A stretch of 64,000 bases of DNA from Fragum whitleyi (GCA_948146395.1 OX411551.1:48626854-48690853), one strand, 5' to 3'; numbered from the stretch's first letter, positions 42,755 to 55,910 are shown. A program made the numbers and translations. The notes: generated from the sequence alone by a model not told the origin.

Positions 42755-43164
42755 ATTTTATAACTTAATTTGTTGCTGCTTGTCATTACCCATATGATAT
42801 CCAAAGGTCATAACCTTACCAGAGAAATACTAAAGTTTGACAAATTTCAAAATTGTACAATACACATCATCCTGTGATACTAATTGGGAGACCTAACCCT
42901 TTTTCCAAAGGAACTATCCTTATTTTTGTACAATCATTCTGTAAAATTTTGAACCAAATCAGATGAAAACTGTCGCCTCTTAACACATAATTCTTATTGA
43001 ACCCTAAGATGTACCATCCCTGAAGACAATTTCATTGAAACTTTCCTCATGGGTAACAATGTAAGATTCCATAATAAACACAATTTTTCAGTAGGGAAAG
43101 TCCATTATTCAGTGAATTTGCCTCTGGAGAAAAAACGTTTTATGATCTGATGGTTGTCATTGTT

Positions 43165-43240
43165 CTAAAAATATCCATGTGATATCATAAAAAATATCAC
43201 ATGGGGTGTTATCACATGAATATTTGTAAAGTTATGAGAT
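43165..43240. mobile_element. Small palindrome, family V, uninterrupted copy
   Basis: CTAAAAATATCCATGTGATA and ATATCACATGGGGTGTTATC meet at an ATCATAAAAA centre. The same sequence is split around 18388-19958. Confidence 0.65.
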
Positions 43241-43775
43241 AAAAGATTTTCTGTTACCTGAAATTAATATAAATCCACAGAGTAACAGTTTGGAATACGT
43301 TAAAGTTAATTCACTTAAAAGCCTAGCAACACAAGCAGGGCTTCGTATTCACAGTGAAAATGATAGAAAACTAAAAGTTTCCAAAGTTAATAGCCCTAAT
43401 GAGTTTTCCCCGTCAATACGAGCTTAACTCGATTTCGTTGTTACCACTGAATGACATCAACCCACTCAGCACTCCCCATTAACAGACATGAAATTGATGC
43501 TGTCAAATAGACGGGGTCGCGCAATTATCCAAATTTATTTTTATGATTGGAACTTCACTGTCAGTTTTTACATCTTATTATATTCATACAGTGTTAATAG
43601 ATTTTTAGTTTCATACCTCAATAAAATGAACGAATACTTTCTTCATCTCTAAACTAAATGGAAGGGGGACAAGTTTTTTTGTCAGTTTCTACAGCACTTA
43701 AGCTGGACTTGCAGATCAAAGGTCAGTTTTTTTTTCTGAAATACCTATAGAATTTTTATTTATGCAGAAATAAAA
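43241..43775. other. Unique sequence, no gene recognised
   Basis: No repeat family seen; slightly more CpG at 43420-43520. No convincing coding frame. Confidence 0.35.
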
Positions 43776-43925
43776 TACTGTAATTCTCCCGGGAGCTATA
43801 CATAACATGGTCAGGGAGCTTTTATTTAGTATTAATTTTATGATTTTAAAAATCATTAAATTGGTGTCGTTTAGGCCCTTTTCCCATTTATTTGAATCAG
43901 CATTTCCTCTAAACAATCATATAAT
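43776..43925. mobile_element. Palindromic MITE, family M, copy 4 (partial)
   Basis: ACTGTAATTCTCCCGGGAGC, ACATAACATGGTCAGGGAGC and CCTCTAAACAATCATATA; right half decayed. Confidence 0.55.
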
Positions 43926-43999
43926 AATCAATGAGAGATGACCTCTCAAAAAGTTGTTAAACTTTAAGTATTTGAACCTTTCAAAATTCATTATATTAC

Positions 44000-45220
44000 G
44001 CAATTATTCAAATACGGTAGTGTATAACATTCACATATTGTGAGAATTGTTCTTCTTTTAAACCCATAATCATCACCTTATGATGCATTTGCTGACATCA
44101 TTTCTCAAATAGGGTTTCACGGAATAACTCAGGTCATATAATAAAATAGAAAATCAAATTTGTGTTATTTATATAGAGTACCGAGTTTATTAAACTCATC
44201 TAAAACTGATAAAAACTTGGCACAGCCTCATATTTATCAGTTTATAGATGACTTGTTTAATTAATTTGGTATTCAATGACCACTCATTTAATATCCTCTT
44301 ATTATTGAGAAGGAAATAAAATATTGCCTACTGATTTATACACTGAGCACATTTCAGAAATAAAAGAAATTTGGCCTTTTTTCAAATGAGCTGTCAGCTG
44401 TAGAAATGACAGATTAAGTTAGCAGCCATTAGAAAAGTCTAGTTTATGAGTAGATAATGCTGAAAGTTGGTAATAACAGTCGTAAGTGCGAAACACCCAA
44501 ATGTGAAACTGCTTTTAGATTTTAGGCTTGGATATTTTAGTCATCATTATGATGGGGGATAATTACTGAGAGATGTAGCTTTTAGAAAAATATACTATTG
44601 TTAATTCCATGTCTGAATTTGGTGTTTAAATATCTAGTGAACATTTTGTGTTTATTTTTTTGCTGGAAACACAAGAGTTAATTATGTTATTCTGCGTTAC
44701 AAATGACCTGGCAGGGCGTGGCTTAGCCATGACTTATTTTGGCGAGTTTACTTTTTAATATTTTGTGTCCTTTCAAAAGTTAGTAAACAATTATAGTTTA
44801 AAGCATGTAAAAAACTGTATCCTGAAATAGATAGGGTGAACGTGCTTAGCAAAGTGAACAAAATTTATCAAAGGGTTACCAAAACATTTCCTAAATAATA
44901 GTTATGATACATAATAAATCAATTGATTAGAAGGTTTAACCACAGGAACTAGGCACATGGCTTGGACAACATGTTGTCCCAGTGATGAGACTAGTCCCTG
45001 TGGTTTTGACCTGAAAACCAGCTGTTAGATAAAAGTACCTTCATTAGAATTTAGTCCAGATGAGACAGTGTCAGCCACAATTTTACATTAATGATGAGAG
45101 AACAGACTGGGATTTTAACGACTCTAAATTTTTAATGGGATGTGAATTGACTGTGTAATTGTTTAACCAATTTAAATACTCCACTCCTTTATACCTAATT
45201 TATTGCTTGATAACACACAA
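44000..45220. other. Unique AT-rich sequence, no gene recognised
   Basis: No family of the window detected. An inverted pair CACAGGAACTAG / CTAGTCCCTGTG lies at 44941-45003 and could be a small MITE. Confidence 0.4.
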
Positions 45221-45224
45221 AAAA

Positions 45225-45365
45225 TATGGCAGGGCCATCATGGCAAATGAGAAGAGAGTCAGACTCCCCATTGTAGGTCCTGGGTTCAATCTCATGCAAC
45301 TGCACATACCCTTACCAACATTGGGCTTCCATCAATGAATAGACAGGGTTTCAGTTTTGCATAAA
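45225..45365 (+). repeat. tRNA-derived SINE-like sequence, third type
   Basis: CATGGCAAATGAGAAGAGAG followed by the B-box-like GGTTCAATCTC and a non-tRNA tail. Not a foldable complete tRNA by eye. Confidence 0.4.
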
Positions 45366-45370
45366 CTAAA

Positions 45371-45554
45371 TACAGTCAAACCTGTCTTAAGCAAGCACCC
45401 AAGGGACACATTCAAAAAGTGCTTGTTTAAGACAAGTGCTTGCTTAATACAGGTCAATTTTAGTGCAAATGGTTCAATTGGGAACTAGATAGCCCCTTGC
45501 TTAAGACAGGTTGCTTGCTGAATACAGGTGGCCGCTAAGACAGGTTTGACTGTA
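45371..45554. mobile_element. MITE family P with TACAGTCAAACC termini
   Basis: TACAGTCAAACCTGTCTTAA and TAAGACAGGTTTGACTGTA bound a 184-bp element with internal inverted GTGCTTGTTTAAGACA / TTGCTTAATACAGG motifs. Confidence 0.8.
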
Positions 45555-46050
45555 ATGTCCAAGGGCCTTAAAAAATGTGATCATTGGAATCCTGGCTTAG
45601 AGGTTAAGAGTCCCTTCTTTAAATATTAGCACATTTGGGACAAGTACTGGTGAATTTTCCAGGAACCAGAATCGACAGGGATTTAAATCTAAGTTGTAAG
45701 AACTTATTTCCCAATTGATGTAAAAAAGGTTTAAAGTGGCTATATATAAGCTCTTTCTTTTCAGAAATCACCTATCAAAATACAAGGCTATTTTCTGATT
45801 ATAGGTGAACAAAGAATTGCATACTACAGATTCTAAGGCTCAAATTCAAACAAGAAACAGTCTTCAATTCTTTTCTGAAGCTGAGCCCAAGAAAGTCCAT
45901 GGGACTCGCATTAGATAGTCATGGTTATCCTGGCTACTTATTTGAAAGTCGCAGGCCAACAAAACCTACGTCCCTAAAATATTCTTAGACCTCTGTATGA
46001 CAAGCAGCTGGCCAGGCTTGAAAATAATATCATGAAGAGGAAAATATCAG

Positions 46051-46179
46051 TCCTGTGTTCAGGATGACAAAACGGTGCAAACTATTTGCAAATTATACCC
46101 TGCTTTGCATGCATTTGCATGTGCAAAGAAGGGTATATTTTGCAAACACTTTGCACCATTTTGTCATCCTGAATACAGG
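46051..46179. mobile_element. Palindromic MITE, family O, copy 2
   Basis: TCCTGTGTTCAGGATGACAA and TTGTCATCCTGAATACAGG with long inner arms (CCTGCTTTGCATGCATTTGC and GCAAAGAAGGG). Confidence 0.8.
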
Positions 46180-46312
46180 TCGGGAATATATGTAAGATAT
46201 TTGGCAGGACAAAAGAATTGGTAGAAGAGGTTTCAAGCTTGTTCAATCCATCAATTAAATATGCCTTTTATCATTCATCATGCTTGGGCATCATCATAGG
46301 GTTTAAAAACCA

Positions 46313-46420
46313 AGAGGGCCATGATGGTCCTAGATGGCTCACCTGAGTCTCTTTGATCCCTGGGACATCACATGAATTTAATTGGCAAATGTCAACAAAA
46401 AGATAATTTCTACATATGAT
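46313..46420. mobile_element. D-family left-end fragment
   Basis: AAGAGGGCCATGATGGTCCT and GATGGCTCACCTGAG, followed by sequence unlike the other copies; the right end was not found. Confidence 0.45.
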
Positions 46421-46539
46421 CAATACCATGGAGTGTTTTCAACCAAGAGCAACAAGGATATGTCTTTTCCTTCTTTGATTCTATGTGAAATGGGATGCAA
46501 CCGAGTGGAGCCCAAATGTGACCCCAGGGTCTTGATATG

Positions 46540-46755
46540 AACAGACTTGGAAGAGGTCCACTAGATGATGCTGTCCTGTACTACCATTACACCCTTTCCT
46601 ACCCTCCGACTGCTATTTCACATAGGTTTACGATTATCTACCCATTGGTGAAAGACAAAATCGGAAAGGATATTAGCCGCTACCGGGGATCGAACCCACG
46701 ACTTCCAGATTGGAAGTCTTATGCCTAATCAACTGCGCTATGGTGGCGGCTCTTG
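46540..46755 (-). mobile_element. tRNA-derived SINE, copy (h), tail-truncated
   Basis: Minus-strand head GCCGCCACCATAGCGCAGTT and GTGGGTTCGATCCCCGG, with a central ATAATCGTAAACCTATGTG; the CAAT-rich tail is missing. Confidence 0.75.
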
Positions 46756-46814
46756 AAAGTAAAGGTTGCTCCTTTGATAATTGATATGTCTGGCAAGTTT
46801 CAAGTGAATGCCTT

Positions 46815-46975
46815 CAGTAAAATCAAAGCACTGAAAGTACTGATGGTGAACGAACCTGATGGCATTCTAGAGTGATATATTAAATCAATTAGAAAAGAGA
46901 AATTATGAATGTAAAAAAGGGGGTATTGTCTCGACAAAATTTCCGTTATTCAGAAATTTCACTGCAAATTCAAAA
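46815..46975. repeat. Repeat family S, copy 2 (inverted relative to copy 1)
   Basis: AATCAAAGCACTGAAAGTAC, TGATGGTGAACGAACC, AAAAGAGAAATTATGAATG and TGTCTCGACAAAAT in order mirror 7735-7875. Confidence 0.5.
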
Positions 46976-46999
46976 AGGGAAAGAGGGGAAATATCCTGT

Positions 47000-48690
47000 A
47001 AGAAAAATATTTGTTAGAATATGAGTTGTTTCTCTGTGAAAATTTCTTTTACACACTTGAAATAGGTACATTTATTAATTTAACATAAATGGAGAAAACG
47101 ATTTAATCCTATGTAGAACTGTCTTCAACCTATATCCAATGGTGTTTGTTTTTACAAAAGTAATTGTTATCATGCTTAAGCTTATTTTAAGTAAATTTGT
47201 TGTATTTGTTTTAACTTTTTTCTTTTTATCTATCTTTGTTTCTTCTCAGAGGATGAAAAGGTCTATGTGTACCAACCAAAGAAACACCTATGAATATCAG
47301 TCAGTCCTGAACTGTACTCATTGTTTGAAGTTTAAGTATGATACAATGGGGTTTTTTTCCTCCCGACTTTCTTCCAAATAAGAATTGAGAATCCTTACAA
47401 TTGTCGGTTTATTTTTTGCACGAGAACCTATTGTTTACCTTCAAGAGTTTGGATGCTTGTAAAATCACTCACTTTCGATATCTTATTACAGTATTGCGGC
47501 TGATATGAGACTTTTCTGCTCGGAGCTAGTTTTTGCTTAAACTGTAGTTAACCAATTCTAAACGTATCATTGGGAAGGATAGAGCCAGTTTTTGTTCATC
47601 AATTAAGATTTTTTTGATTTCTGTAAAAAACGCAATGACTTTTCCAGAATAATTTAACTAAACCCGCCTGTCGAATTGTAAACAATTGCATGACGGATCT
47701 GGTCACCCCGTGACCACGGCAATATCTACTCGTCAATTGGAGTGGTATATAGGGTTGAATATTTAGCTATCATTTATTTAATTTTCAAATAGAATTTTGA
47801 ATTGATATGGTTCTACAGATTGAAAAAATGCAAGGTAGAATGGCCTAAATGAAATATCTTCCGTGCCTCTCGCATTTGGTATTTGGCAATATTCGCTTCT
47901 GAAACAGACGAATACGAAACGTTTTCGCTGGGAATAAGTTCACCGAATATTCGAGTGTACCCTTACAGCCCTACTTCAGCCAATGTAATTTTACAGAAAA
48001 ATCTTAATAGCGGCGTTCATCCCTATTCAAATAAAAAATACAAGAAAGGTTTTACATGTAAAACACATGTCGAATCATTCTTAAAACCCGTCTCGAGACT
48101 GACTGTCGCTAGTTGAAAAGTTATGTAAAACCGCGTTACCGTTTCTAATGACACAAGGTGTCATGATGTGTCATTCGTCTCAACTCGGCCGATTCCTGTA
48201 ACCTACATTTAAATTGGAGCCGTCGGAGATCGCCCGAGTATTGCCGAATGTAAGTTCAAGAGGAAATGACCTAAATAAACACGTATTTCCGCCTAATTAG
48301 GCCACACCAAATAAATTATTAGATTCTCATCCGATTTTTCAGAAAAAAAGGGGCGGGTGGGCGGCTTTTATTTTTTATTTTCTATTTCGGGGGTGGGGGG
48401 TGTCATCGTTTTGGCAAGTAACAAAGCCGAGGAGCTTACTGGTTTATAAAGAGTTTGAGTTCAATGCCGTAGAGAAAAGAAAATTATTTGAGGCGCTCGT
48501 ATTGTTTTACTGGTACTTCTTTTTTTTCAGACTGCTGAACTGATTCCGATGAAGACTGAATTTACTTGATAATTATTTGTTCAAAGTGTTTAATAGATAA
48601 AATTTAATCTCAGAATAGTGTGTATTTCTATATTTTCACTGATCAAAATGATTCAGATATCGGCGCTATGCAGACACCCAAAGTTCGTAA
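47000..48690. other. Block without recognised genes, CpG-richer from 47.6 kb
   Basis: 47640-48300 has frequent CpG and no repeat family of the window. The open frames at 47139-47381 and 47883-48116 (plus) have no recognised motif. A G-rich run lies at about 48389-48401. Confidence 0.4.
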
Positions 48691-48699
48691 TCACAGATG

Positions 48700-49145
48700 T
48701 TCCGATCTATTGTAACGACGTGAAGACACCGAATCGTAAATTGTTTGACCAACTACTTTCTTTTAAAAATTTATTTGGTGTCGCCTTACTACAAGTTGTA
48801 CCAGCGAAGGCTTGGGTCAAAAACATAGTATCTGTCTCTACGGTATTTAGACACAAACTTTGCTTTTGCTTTAAACTCTCGACAACCTTACGCCGATCAA
48901 AAATTCCCTTGATAAACATTTCAAAATCATTTTGTGTTTTTAAAGGCGAATTTTCATTATCTTCACTTGATGAAAAATACTAGTATCACACCATCAAAGA
49001 AAAAAACAATGATTTTGCGGCGAAAAATATTGAAAGATACTAAATTGAATTTTAAGAGGCGCTACTTTATTTCAAATGTATTAACATCCAACAGGATTTT
49101 CCTGACATGGTATATAACACTGGTGAACGAAGTTCGTTCACCAAC
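48700..49145. repeat. Repeat family Q, copy 2
   Basis: Reverse complement of 4905-5330. It ends in the palindrome GGTGAACGAAGTTCGTTCACC at its right tip (49122-49142). A 70-codon frame on the minus strand (48707-48919) is open here but broken in copy 1. It has no motif I recognise. Confidence 0.65.
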
Positions 49146-49662
49146 CAGAGATATATCAAGTTTCACACAAAGACGACAAACCAGACACAACAATACTGAG
49201 GCAGGGCAATAGCAAAATCTCGGGTTTATCAGTAAAGCTGAAAAATTCTAAAGAAATAACTGTTAACTTGATGTTGCTAAGGATGAATTTCTATTTCAAC
49301 GAAATAACCTGCAATTTGGATCCTGCAATTTGGAAGCACTTTTTTGTATTTAATTCAGGTTTAATTACAGACAGTGCTAAGTGCTTGAAATCAAAGTTGT
49401 GTTCTGTAGAAAATAAAACATGTAAAAGGGACATTAACACATATAATTTGTGATTATCTTACATTCAACTTAGATTTTTAATCCTAAGCATAAAAAATTA
49501 TTAGAACAAGTTTTTTTATCAGTCTTAAACATTATGGGCAGACATAGAACTTTTTATATTTATATGTGTAAGTTGACCAATAATTTAAATTTCTTATAAT
49601 TTTCCTCAATTGATGAGCAAATTGTTGCAACTAAACCAATACCTTAGATTTGTTTTTGTTTG

Positions 49663-49909
49663 TTAACCCTTGTCATGCTTAATAAATTTTGGCTAAAAAT
49701 TGTCATCAAAATCAAAGGGCAAAAAACACTGAAAGTACCAACTGTAGGTCAATTTCTAATTGAAAACCTAAATCTTCTGCCAATTCTGGTTTGAAAGTGA
49801 GAAACAGGTGATGTAGACTAACATCAGACTGCACATATGTGCAGGATGATGTTTGTCTATAGCTCCTGCCCAAGCAGGATTATTCCGGGTTCAGCATGAC
49901 AAGGGTTAA
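49663..49909. mobile_element. Family B MITE inserted in a SINE tail
   Basis: 247 bp, inverted relative to 8883-9130. Removing it with one TTAA restores TTGTTTGTTAAAATGGGATC, the SINE tail joined to the SINE body that starts at 49910. A reconstructable TTAA target. Confidence 0.9.
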
Positions 49910-50175
49910 AATGGGATCTTATGTTACTTTCAACAATCTTTTAGTAATATTACAGTGGCTGGAGAACCTAACAATGGATTCCCTGTGGTATTTCTCTCAC
50001 CAGTACTATAACCATTACATCCTTTCCTAGCCTCCAGCTGCTATCTCACAAAGGTCTACAATTATCAACTCCTTGGTTAGAGACAAATAGTCGGAAAGTA
50101 TGAGTGCCGCAGTTGGGGACCGAACCTGTGAACTCTAGATTGACAGTCCGACACGCAACCAATCATGCTATGCTA
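49910..50175 (-). mobile_element. tRNA-derived SINE, near full-length copy (i)
   Basis: CCTAGCCTCCAGCTGCTATC centre; minus-strand head includes GACTGTCAATCTAGAG and AGGTTCGGTCCCC. Its tail lies left of the MITE B (about 49650-49662). Confidence 0.8.
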
Positions 50176-50270
50176 TGGTTCAGAAATTCTTAAAGAGTGG
50201 AATTACAAGAAAGATGTTGAAATGTGAAAATGAAGCTTAGCGAAAGGCAAGCATCATAGATAGTGATCCT

Positions 50271-50495
50271 TTAACCCTTTCCTGTTTTACAAAATTTTGG
50301 ACCTGTCCAAATTCAAAGGTTTTGCAGACGAAAATTTAAATTGGATTTAATTTGAAAAATAACCATTCAGTAGGGTAGAAAATAGTGTGGAAAAAGAAGA
50401 AATTGCTTGTCAGAAGCAATTTCTTCTTTTTTCACAATGTTTTCTCATTAAATCACAGGCACGTAAAAATCAGGGATTAAACAGGAAAGGGTTAA
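50271..50495. mobile_element. Family A MITE, copy 6
   Basis: Same orientation as copies 2 and 7; TTAACCCTTTCCTGTTTTAC to AACAGGAAAGGGTTAA, about 225 bp with a small deletion near TTCTCATTAAATC. Confidence 0.87.
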
Positions 50496-50789
50496 GAGCA
50501 ATATGATATGGGTCTACAATGTTTGTTTAGCCTCAGTCTGTCTGAATACTTAGTTAGGGGCATTTATTATTATAATAAACCCAAAAGTTCTAAATGAGTT
50601 TTCTTTGAAAAGTTACCAGCTTCTAGAATCTTGAAGTCCCAAGTTTTGCAACATACTGAGCTAATTACTCTAGCTGGGTTTAAAAGTAAAAAGTTTTTAT
50701 AACCAGTGATCACATAATATGCAGTATCTTCATATATAATGCAAAGAAATTAAGTGGAATTTGTTAAATGACTAATTGAATATTTACTT

Positions 50790-50970
50790 GAAACCCTTTA
50801 TCAAATACTGTCACATCCCATGATGATTTGCATCTAAAATCGAAATCAAACTAAATTTACATACCAAGTTTCAAACAGATATCTTCAATAACAAAAGTGA
50901 TATGACCAAGGTTAAAGTTTGTCAAGCAATTGCAAACACAAACACCACACCAAAACAAACTTCAATATCT
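50790..50970. repeat. Repeat family U, copy 2
   Basis: GTGATATGACCAAGGTTAAA and GTTTGTCAAGCAATTGC match 40850-41076 with changes. Confidence 0.45.
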
Positions 50971-51310
50971 ATATAGGTAGATTTCGAGCGGTGAGCCGTG
51001 AAATCTACTTTTAACGGCAAAATTTCCGTGCTATTCTTTCAAAATAGATAAAACAGATATAACAAAGATACACATTACCTTTCAAATGAAACTAAGTGCT
51101 TTTCTTATATCTTAAGGTTTACTCATAGACCTATGATAATGGACTCAACGCCTAGGTCAGAGCTCACTTTTGGGTCCAAAACATTGTCAAGCTATTAACC
51201 CAACAGAGGTTGCTTATAGGATAAGAATGTAACAAATAATTATATTCTTCTGTTACTGTTTTTAAAAGGGAAACCCAACCTTGTAACTCCAAGCTGCAGT
51301 TACATTTTTA

Positions 51311-51381
51311 TCGCTCAGTGCAAAACCGTTGTAACAGCCTATAATATAGGCAGTTACAACTGTTTTGGGCTGTGCCTTAGG
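51311..51381. mobile_element. Hairpin element, family I
   Basis: CGTTGTAACAGCCTATA and TATAGGCAGTTACAACTG; outer TCGCTCAGTG only partly matched on the right. Confidence 0.6.
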
Positions 51382-51801
51382 TGCTGCAAACAAAATTTCA
51401 TTGCCAGTACTTCTAGGTAATTATTTTCCATCCCATACATAATGTATTCAAGTTAATGGACATTAAGTGGTTTACTTAATTCTCTAATTTACCAGCTAAT
51501 TATCGGAGCATCAATTCAGATTTTTGTATTTCAAAAAAACTTTTCAATTGAGTGAAACTACTGAAACAACGATACATCATGTATTTTTGACATGATAGTA
51601 ACATTTAAGTGCACATTACTAGTAATATTCTGTCAGTTTTGGTGACATTTGCTTGAAACAAGCAATTTATCATGTTATCACCAAGGTTTTCTTTCCTTTT
51701 GGTTTTATTTTTTTATTTTCAAGGCTTTCAGAAATGTTGTCTTCTAATTGAATTTGAATCAATCCAAAGCTTGTCATTTAGTAAAACTCAGTTGACCAAT
51801 G

Positions 51802-51870
51802 TTAACCCTTTTCATGCTGAGCCCAGAATATTCCTGTATAAGCAGGAGCTTTAGACAAAAATCAGCTTGT
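51802..51870. mobile_element. Family B left-end fragment
   Basis: TTAACCCTTTTCATGCTGAG, AATATTCCTG, AGCAGGAGCTTTAGACAAA; the rest is absent. Confidence 0.6.
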
Positions 51871-52353
51871 TTTTCCTTTTTTAAACTAAAAAAGCTTTTA
51901 GATTTAATTTTTAACAAGAGATGTTTAAAAGCAGTTCAATGGCGTTTTCTTTGTCAATCAAACAAAGAGCAATAACTAACGAAAAATGATGAGTAGATTT
52001 ATGATTCTTGTGCAGCACACTTTTCCTAAATGAGATCTATCCACCTGCAAAGTTTCATGATTGGTAGGCCGCAGAAGCGGCCTACCAGTATGAATGCGTT
52101 TTGAATGTGACCATGGGAGATTAGGGATACATTATTATAAAACCTGTCCAATGTTTTAATTCAAAACATAGAAAACCGTATAATGCAGCCTGGATCAAAC
52201 AACAGTTTTTCAAAAACTGTTTTGTAATGAAAATTATTGAGCAACAAAATCAGGGTTTTTGGTCATGAACTTGATTTTACAAATATTGCACATTTCATTA
52301 AAATGACTGATCACTCAGACATGTTTGACCTAGTTTTTACTCTTTTTCCTTTT
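51871..52353. other. Unique sequence before the tandem duplication
   Basis: No gene recognised. GGTAGGCCGCAGAAGCGGCCTAC is a compact palindrome at about 52064-52086. Confidence 0.4.
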
Positions 52354-53021
52354 GGTCCCAGTATGTAGTTTAGTGTGAAATATGCGAATTGGCCATGGTC
52401 AAAATTAGAAATAATAGGCAAGGGTAAGTTTTGAGTAGATATTTGAACATGTTAATGCAAAAAGTTGCTTTAAATGATCCTACGATGTAATTTTGAGACC
52501 ATTTATGAATGCGAAACTAACAGGTCATGACCTTTTGACAGTTTCTCTGCACCCGGTGACACTGTAAACAAAAGGTGGTGGGGTACCGGATTTTAGTCGG
52601 CTGTACGGGCCGAAAAAATAGGGTAAGTGTTCTGCAGAATATTGTGAAAAAAGAAGATGGTTGGCAAATACTTTGTGATGCATCACCAGAATTGGCACTA
52701 TTTTTGCTTTACAAAAAGCAAGCCTAACACAGATTATCATTTCCCTTGCGGCAACCATGGAAGTTTGAATTTCGTGCAAAACGGCCAAATTTTCACCAGT
52801 TTTCGCGACCAAAACAAATAACCACAATCGGTTAATTTGACATCTATTTCATGCATAGATTAAAAGTTTTGGTTTTTCTTGGCAGCTTAACACTTGATTC
52901 AAACTAGTTAAATGATTGTTTCATTGTAGGCTGTTGCTTGAGAGGCCGGTATTGGATGCAGTGTGACTGGGGTGTTGTGAGCAGAGAATTTGTGAAATCT
53001 ACTACAGTCTGTACCCTTTAA
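52354..53021. mobile_element. 668-bp TIR-like element, copy 1 of the tandem block
   Basis: The left end AAGGTCCCAGTATGTAGTTT (as seen in copy 2) and the reversed right end AAGGGTACAGACTGTAGTAG are imperfect inverted repeats. A 100-codon minus-strand frame (52525-52827) is present in all copies but is altered at its end in copy 3 and has no recognised domain. I do not call it a gene. Confidence 0.6.
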
Positions 53022-54132
53022 GGTATATATGACATTTTTCATTTCTTAAAAATTCAAGTTGAAATGTTTTCTACAAGTTTATTTATAAAGTACAAATCCT
53101 AAAATAGCAATTGAATTGTCCTGGGGACTGTATTCATTTGACTCAAAGGCTGGAACAAAGCATGTATGTCGACTCCCGATTGACTCCGAATTATGGTGAC
53201 AAGTCCGCAAGTCCACATTTAGTCTCAATTCCGCTGTTTTTATTTTTTTTTTCACATTCAAAAATTCAAAAAACAGCCTCATGAATCATGCAAATCTCTA
53301 GCTGGACTTTTTTGTGAAGCAGACTCTCAAGGTTTGATTATCCTCTCCAGCCCCCCCCCCCCCCCCCTCCCCCCCCCCCCGGCATATCTTTAAGTCGATG
53401 ATGATTTGATTTCAAAAGAGAATTTCTAAGATAGTTATTTCGAAATATTTTACCAGTATTACCTTTGATAAATCAACAATGTATTTATTCAATTAGCATA
53501 CATGATTCCTATTGCAGACTGATGAGTCCTTTCCCTAAAATCTGAAAATAAAGATAAGTTTAGCTCAAGAACAAAATTTAGACCAAGACCATTTAACCAG
53601 CTATACCTTTTAGATTGGATATTTTGACTAAAGTTTTTAACATGAATGACTAGTTGCATTTATTTTCAGCTTATTTAATATTCTCCTGGTTGTCTAAATT
53701 TATCAAATGCTGAAGCTGTAGCTAATTTCATGACAAATAAAAATCAAAAATCCCAATTTCGCAATATTTCGGCATGGCACGCTAGCCGAACAATTCAGTT
53801 TTTGCATCTTAACTGGCAAAAATTTGGACAAAAGCTATTCAGAAGGTATTCTATATAACACTAGCATACAAAAACAGTTTAGCCGGGGAAAATAGTTGTA
53901 AGAGAAAGAAGTTATAGTGACTAAAACTATGTTGTCAAGCTATACAGAATGCAGACTATTTGCTGTGAAAATTAGGGTCAAATTGGGTGTATGACATACA
54001 TGTTCAAGACACTAAGTGTGGTCATTTTAAGGTCTAAAATATCAAGTGAATGGTCTCAATGAGTCAGAAATACCATATATCTCTCAAATTAAGACTATTT
54101 AGATATAAGAAAAACAACTTTTTCACCCTTAA
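53022..54132. repeat. Spacer of the tandem block, first copy
   Basis: About 1.1 kb repeated at 54801-55910. It contains an interrupted poly-C tract (53351-53380). No gene recognised; the 67-codon minus-strand frame at 53079-53282 has no motif. Confidence 0.7.
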
Positions 54133-54800
54133 GGTCCCAGTATGTAGTTTAGTGTGAAATATGCGAATTGGCCATGGTCAAAATTAGAAATAATAGGCAA
54201 GGGTAAGTTTTGAGTAGATATTTGAACATGTTAATGCAAAAAGTTGCTTTAAATGATCCTACGATGTAATTTTGAGACCATTTATGAATGCGAAACTAAC
54301 AGGTCATGACCTTTTGACAGTTTCTCTGCACCCGGTGACACTGTAAACAAAAGGTGGTGGGGTACCGGATTTTAGTCGGCTGTACGGGCCGAAAAAATAG
54401 GGTAAGTGTTCTGCAGAATATTGTGAAAAAAGAAGATGGTTGGCAAATACTTTGTGATGCATCACCAGAATTGGCACTATTTTTGCTTTACAAAAAGCAA
54501 GCCTAACACAGATTATCATTTCCCTTGCGGCAACCATGGAAGTTTGAATTTCGTGCAAAACGGCCAAATTTTCACCAGTTTTCGCGACCAAAACAAATAA
54601 CCACAATCGGTTAATTTGACATCTATTTCATGCATAGATTAAAAGTTTTGGTTTTTCTTGGCAGCTTAACACTTGATTCAAACTAGTTAAATGATTGTTT
54701 CATTGTAGGCTGTTGCTTGAGAGGCCGGTATTGGATGCAGTGTGACTGGGGTGTTGTGAGCAGAGAATTTGTGAAATCTACTACAGTCTGTACCCTTTAA
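54133..54800. mobile_element. 668-bp TIR-like element, copy 2 of the tandem block
   Basis: Identical by eye to copy 1, including the 100-codon minus frame at 54304-54606. Followed by the second spacer (54801-55910), whose poly-C tract at 55130-55158 is slightly shorter. Confidence 0.6.
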
Positions 54801-55910
54801 GGTATATATGACATTTTTCATTTCTTAAAAATTCAAGTTGAAATGTTTTCTACAAGTTTATTTATAAAGTACAAATCCTAAAATAGCAATTGAATTGTCC
54901 TGGGGACTGTATTCATTTGACTCAAAGGCTGGAACAAAGCATGTATGTCGACTCCCGATTGACTCCGAATTATGGTGACAAGTCCGCAAGTCCACATTTA
55001 GTCTCAATTCCGCTGTTTTTATTTTTTTTTTCACATTCAAAAATTCAAAAAACAGCCTCATGAATCATGCAAATCTCTAGCTGGACTTTTTTGTGAAGCA
55101 GACTCTCAAGGTTTGATTATCCTCTCCAGCCCCCCCCCCCCCCCCCCTCCCCCCCCCCGGCATATCTTTAAGTCGATGATGATTTGATTTCAAAAGAGAA
55201 TTTCTAAGATAGTTATTTCGAAATATTTTACCAGTATTACCTTTGATAAATCAACAATGTATTTATTCAATTAGCATACATGATTCCTATTGCAGACTGA
55301 TGAGTCCTTTCCCTAAAATCTGAAAATAAAGATAAGTTTAGCTCAAGAACAAAATTTAGACCAAGACCATTTAACCAGCTATACCTTTTAGATTGGATAT
55401 TTTGACTAAAGTTTTTAACATGAATGACTAGTTGCATTTATTTTCAGCTTATTTAATATTCTCCTGGTTGTCTAAATTTATCAAATGCTGAAGCTGTAGC
55501 TAATTTCATGACAAATAAAAATCAAAAATCCCAATTTCGCAATATTTCGGCATGGCACGCTAGCCGAACAATTCAGTTTTTGCATCTTAACTGGCAAAAA
55601 TTTGGACAAAAGCTATTCAGAAGGTATTCTATATAACACTAGCATACAAAAACAGTTTAGCCGGGGAAAATAGTTGTAAGAGAAAGAAGTTATAGTGACT
55701 AAAACTATGTTGTCAAGCTATACAGAATGCAGACTATTTGCTGTGAAAATTAGGGTCAAATTGGGTGTATGACATACATGTTCAAGACACTAAGTGTGGT
55801 CATTTTAAGGTCTAAAATATCAAGTGAATGGTCTCAATGAGTCAGAAATACCATATATCTCTCAAATTAAGACTATTTAGATATAAGAAAAACAACTTTT
55901 TCACCCTTAA

